A stretch of DNA of 64,000 bases from Nocardia donostiensis. GTDB taxonomy: Bacteria; Actinomycetota; Actinomycetes; Mycobacteriales; Mycobacteriaceae. The position numbers and the translations under genes were made by a program. The notes below the pieces were generated by a model, which saw only the letters and a program-made list of their open reading frames with translations, had not been told where the DNA came from and did no database searches. Where the stretch lies: positions 62,001 to 126,000 of the forward strand of contig NZ_MUKP01000006.1 in NCBI RefSeq assembly GCF_002081715.1. The letters are read 5' to 3'. Below, in pieces: positions 62,309-64,000 of this stretch (its first letter is position 1; each line of letters opens with the position of its first letter).

Positions 62309-62467
62309 GTGGTCAACGGCCGGCGCTATCTCGACGTTCCATTCGCCGACAACACGGAAGTGAAGAACTCGGTGCAGGCGAAATTCGATTGGGATCTCGA
62401 ACTCTGGCATGTCGATGCGGATATCTCGATCGACCGCATCGCTCGATGGCTTCCACCCACAGCGTAG
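62309..62467 (+). CDS. DUF5710-domain small protein
   Basis: The small protein (about 52 aa from GTG 62309; up to 84 aa from ATG 62213) consists of RRYLDVPFADNTEVKNSVQA, KFDWDLELWHVDADISIDRI and ARWLP, which matches DUF5710, a domain of about 45 residues found alone or attached to plasmid primases and nucleic-acid enzymes. The short form starts right at the domain. Role unknown; its presence is another hint of mobile DNA. Confidence 0.65.
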   Translation: MVNGRRYLDVPFADNTEVKNSVQAKFDWDLELWHVDADISIDRIARWLPPTA

Positions 62468-62596
62468 GGGCGGCGCGGGCGACCGTTGGCGATGTGGAAA
62501 CGTCTCTCATCGAAGACAAACGCATCGATCCCGATCAGGAAGGTCGGCTCGAAACCGGAGATGCCCCTGCTCACGAGAGCCGGTTCTCCCCGTGCA

Positions 62597-63493
62597 TCAA
62601 ACCCCCTTCAGAACACGCTCGAGTGCCTCTCGGCCCGCAGGCCCCCAGTTCGGCTTACCGCCGGGAATGCCTCGATCTCCGTTCTGCCCCATGAGCATCA
62701 AGAACAGGCTCTTCATCGCGGCCAACCCGCGGGCACGCCGTATCGCCGCCTCATCCGCTTGCGCGTACGCGTCGAAGAACCGTGCGGCCGTGCCCGCAGG
62801 CAGCAGCACCCATGCGGCAGCGAGGTCCCACGCCGGATCACCGGCGAACATGTCACCGAAGTCGACTATGCCCGAGAGTGTTCCGTCCGAGACGACGACA
62901 TTCGCGGGATGGAGGTCGCCGTGCACCCACACCGGTGGCCCCTCCCACGCGTGGGCCGCAACAGCATCGTTCCAGACTGCCCGGACGTCGGCAGCGATGT
63001 CGTCGGGGGCAACGGCCTGGAAGAAGCTCTCGAAGCCGCCCGTGCAGTCCCTGGGATGTGCACCGCGGTCTGTGGCGATCGGCGCCTCGGCGGGTGCCGC
63101 CACATGGAGCGCCCGGAGGAAGCCCGCCAGCGTGTCGGCCGCATGGACGCCACGGCTGATCGAACCGTGATCCAGCGGCTCGCCGGGAACCCACGTCATC
63201 ACGGTCCAGTGCTTGGGGAAGCGCTCGGACGGTTCGCCGAACCGCACCGGGGTCGGCACCGGCAACGGCAGACGCGGGGCCAACACAGGCAGCCACCGCC
63301 GCTCCTTGAGCTGCAACTCCGGGGTAGGGTCCATGCGCTGCATGCGCACGGCCAACTCGTCCCCTAGCCGCCACATGTGGTTGCCCCAGCCACCCGCCAC
63401 CTCACGGATGGCCAGCCCCGCAAGGTCAGGATGCTGCTCCCACAACAGGTCGCGGACCAAGTCCGCATCGATCTCGATCTCGGTGCCGGTCAC
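62597..63493 (-). CDS. Aminoglycoside-phosphotransferase-fold protein (APH family)
   Basis: The 298-aa product has the APH fold: REVAGGWGNHMWRLGDELAV (nucleotide loop and Lys position taken by R/V-containing strand), HWTVMTWVPGEPLDHG, then VWVHGDLHPANVVVSDGTLS with the catalytic Asp and GIVDFGDMFAGDPAWDLAAA with the metal Asp. Many such proteins are not aminoglycoside kinases but phosphorylate other small molecules; resistance is not implied. Start at ATG 63493. Confidence 0.88.
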   Translation of the reverse strand: MTGTEIEIDADLVRDLLWEQHPDLAGLAIREVAGGWGNHMWRLGDELAVRMQRMDPTPELQLKERRWLPVLAPRLPLPVPTPVRFGEPSERFPKHWTVMTWVPGEPLDHGSISRGVHAADTLAGFLRALHVAAPAEAPIATDRGAHPRDCTGGFESFFQAVAPDDIAADVRAVWNDAVAAHAWEGPPVWVHGDLHPANVVVSDGTLSGIVDFGDMFAGDPAWDLAAAWVLLPAGTAARFFDAYAQADEAAIRRARGLAAMKSLFLMLMGQNGDRGIPGGKPNWGPAGREALERVLKGV

Positions 63494-64000
63494 ACGAAGT
63501 CACTGTACCGAGACAGCATGCGGAGTGGAGGCTCGAATCGAAGTGGCCCACGGGCGCGGTGGCGCACAGGATGAGCCACGCCAGTATCACCGCCGCGACG
63601 AGAACGGCCGACCGGAATTCGGACCCGGGGAGTACGGCCCGGTGCGTCGGGCGGACGAATTCGATACACAGAACCTTCGAGCGCGATTCTCGTCACGGGT
63701 ATTGCTGCGGTACAGCAACGAGGTAGCACCGCGGTGTGAGATTTCCGGCCCACCGCAGACCCCGGAACGCATCTATCCGTCAGAGCACGGTTCGGTACCG
63801 TCGTGACGCGTTCCTCGAAGTCACCGATTATCGCCATCGCGACCCGCTACTACGCCCGCAGTGCCGTAGAACTCCTCAGCGCCCCCGCCGCCGCAGCGCT
63901 ATCCCCCCACCGAGTTGCACCACCTCGAAACGCCGGACGTTCGGGTGCTTGAACTCCGATTTCAGGTGGTTTGTTTCTGTCTGTCGATGCTGGGTAGGGC
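63494..64000. other. Window end without identifiable genes
   Basis: Upstream of the APH-type gene. One plus-strand frame (QYHRRDENGRPEFGPGEYGP) has coding-like composition over about 40 residues but no family and no good start. No RNA genes or repeats seen. Confidence 0.4.

Noticed and set aside
63516..63806. Possible gene with frame QYHRRDENGRPEFGPGEYGP
   Set aside because: Composition looks coding for only about 40 residues, there is no start with a ribosome site and no family; left as unassigned.
1..64000. CRISPR array or replication origin
   Set aside because: No regularly spaced direct repeats of 24-40 bp and no cluster of DnaA boxes were seen on either strand.

Overview
The window is high-GC actinobacterial DNA. 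Its gene content suits a mycolic-acid actinomycete, most likely Nocardia or a close relative: GTP-dependent PEP carboxykinase, a DUF5313 membrane protein, F420-linked enzymes (LLM oxidoreductase, Ddn-like), ECF41 sigma factors, an NsdA-like regulator and a Nocardia-type secreted protein. The genus is inferred from family content, not from a marker gene. Starts are often GTG and many gene pairs share ATGA or GTGA overlaps.

Layout. 1-5.2 kb: an ArsR regulator, then PEP carboxykinase, a SulP anion transporter and a DUF5313 protein with overlapping ends. 5.3-8.4 kb: an isochorismatase-type pseudogene, strong hairpins, a small secreted protein, the 3' half of a tRNA-Pro(GGG) that looks like an attachment-site remnant, and a membrane-anchored NERD protein. 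8.7-11.9 kb: an F420 oxidoreductase, an internally deleted MHS transporter and a frameshifted acyl-CoA ligase. 12.0-13.5 kb: a lower-GC pair, a cytosolic protein of about 300 aa followed by a four-helix membrane protein, with the gene order and architecture of the phage lambda RexA-RexB exclusion system. This is the best candidate for an undescribed system.

13.8-18.5 kb: a Nudix hydrolase and an NsdA-like HTH/TPR regulator face a five-gene operon with every junction overlapping (HTH protein, 100-aa protein, 27-aa membrane peptide, methyltransferase, CYTH protein). 18.7-23.7 kb: a SUKH protein, a RibD/DHFR-type reductase, a kinase-like protein and remnants of SLOG, Fic and ImmA/IrrE genes, which form a decay zone. 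23.8-28.8 kb: a multicopper oxidase, membrane protein and amidohydrolase operon diverges from an ECF41 sigma factor.

28.8-36.5 kb: transposon-like repeats, an erythromycin-esterase-like protein, a Vat-type acetyltransferase, a gutted ABC-F gene, two TetR regulators, an orphan ectoine-synthase-like protein, an alpha/beta hydrolase and an SDR. 36.8-45 kb: an AraC remnant, an MFS/HxlR pair, a maltose-O-acetyltransferase-like protein, a NarL-type two-component system, DUF6223, a second ECF41 factor, a broken alpha-L-rhamnosidase and a cupin. 45-48.4 kb: a DUF7873-like protein, a tRNA-Gly(TCC) locus, a secreted esterase and an SAV2177-type methyltransferase. 48.5-53.9 kb: a PEP-dependent dihydroxyacetone kinase operon (dhaK-dhaL-dhaM), a broken MIP channel and an IclR regulator. 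54.3-64 kb: a secreted protein, AraC, MFS, Ddn-like, PfpI, GlxA-like, DUF5710 and APH-type genes.

Links between genes: three TGTCACA elements lie upstream of both ECF41 genes and the cupin and suggest a small ECF41 regulon. Palindromic operators lie beside the IclR, TetR and HxlR genes. About ten broken genes mark repeated insertion and deletion in this part of the chromosome.
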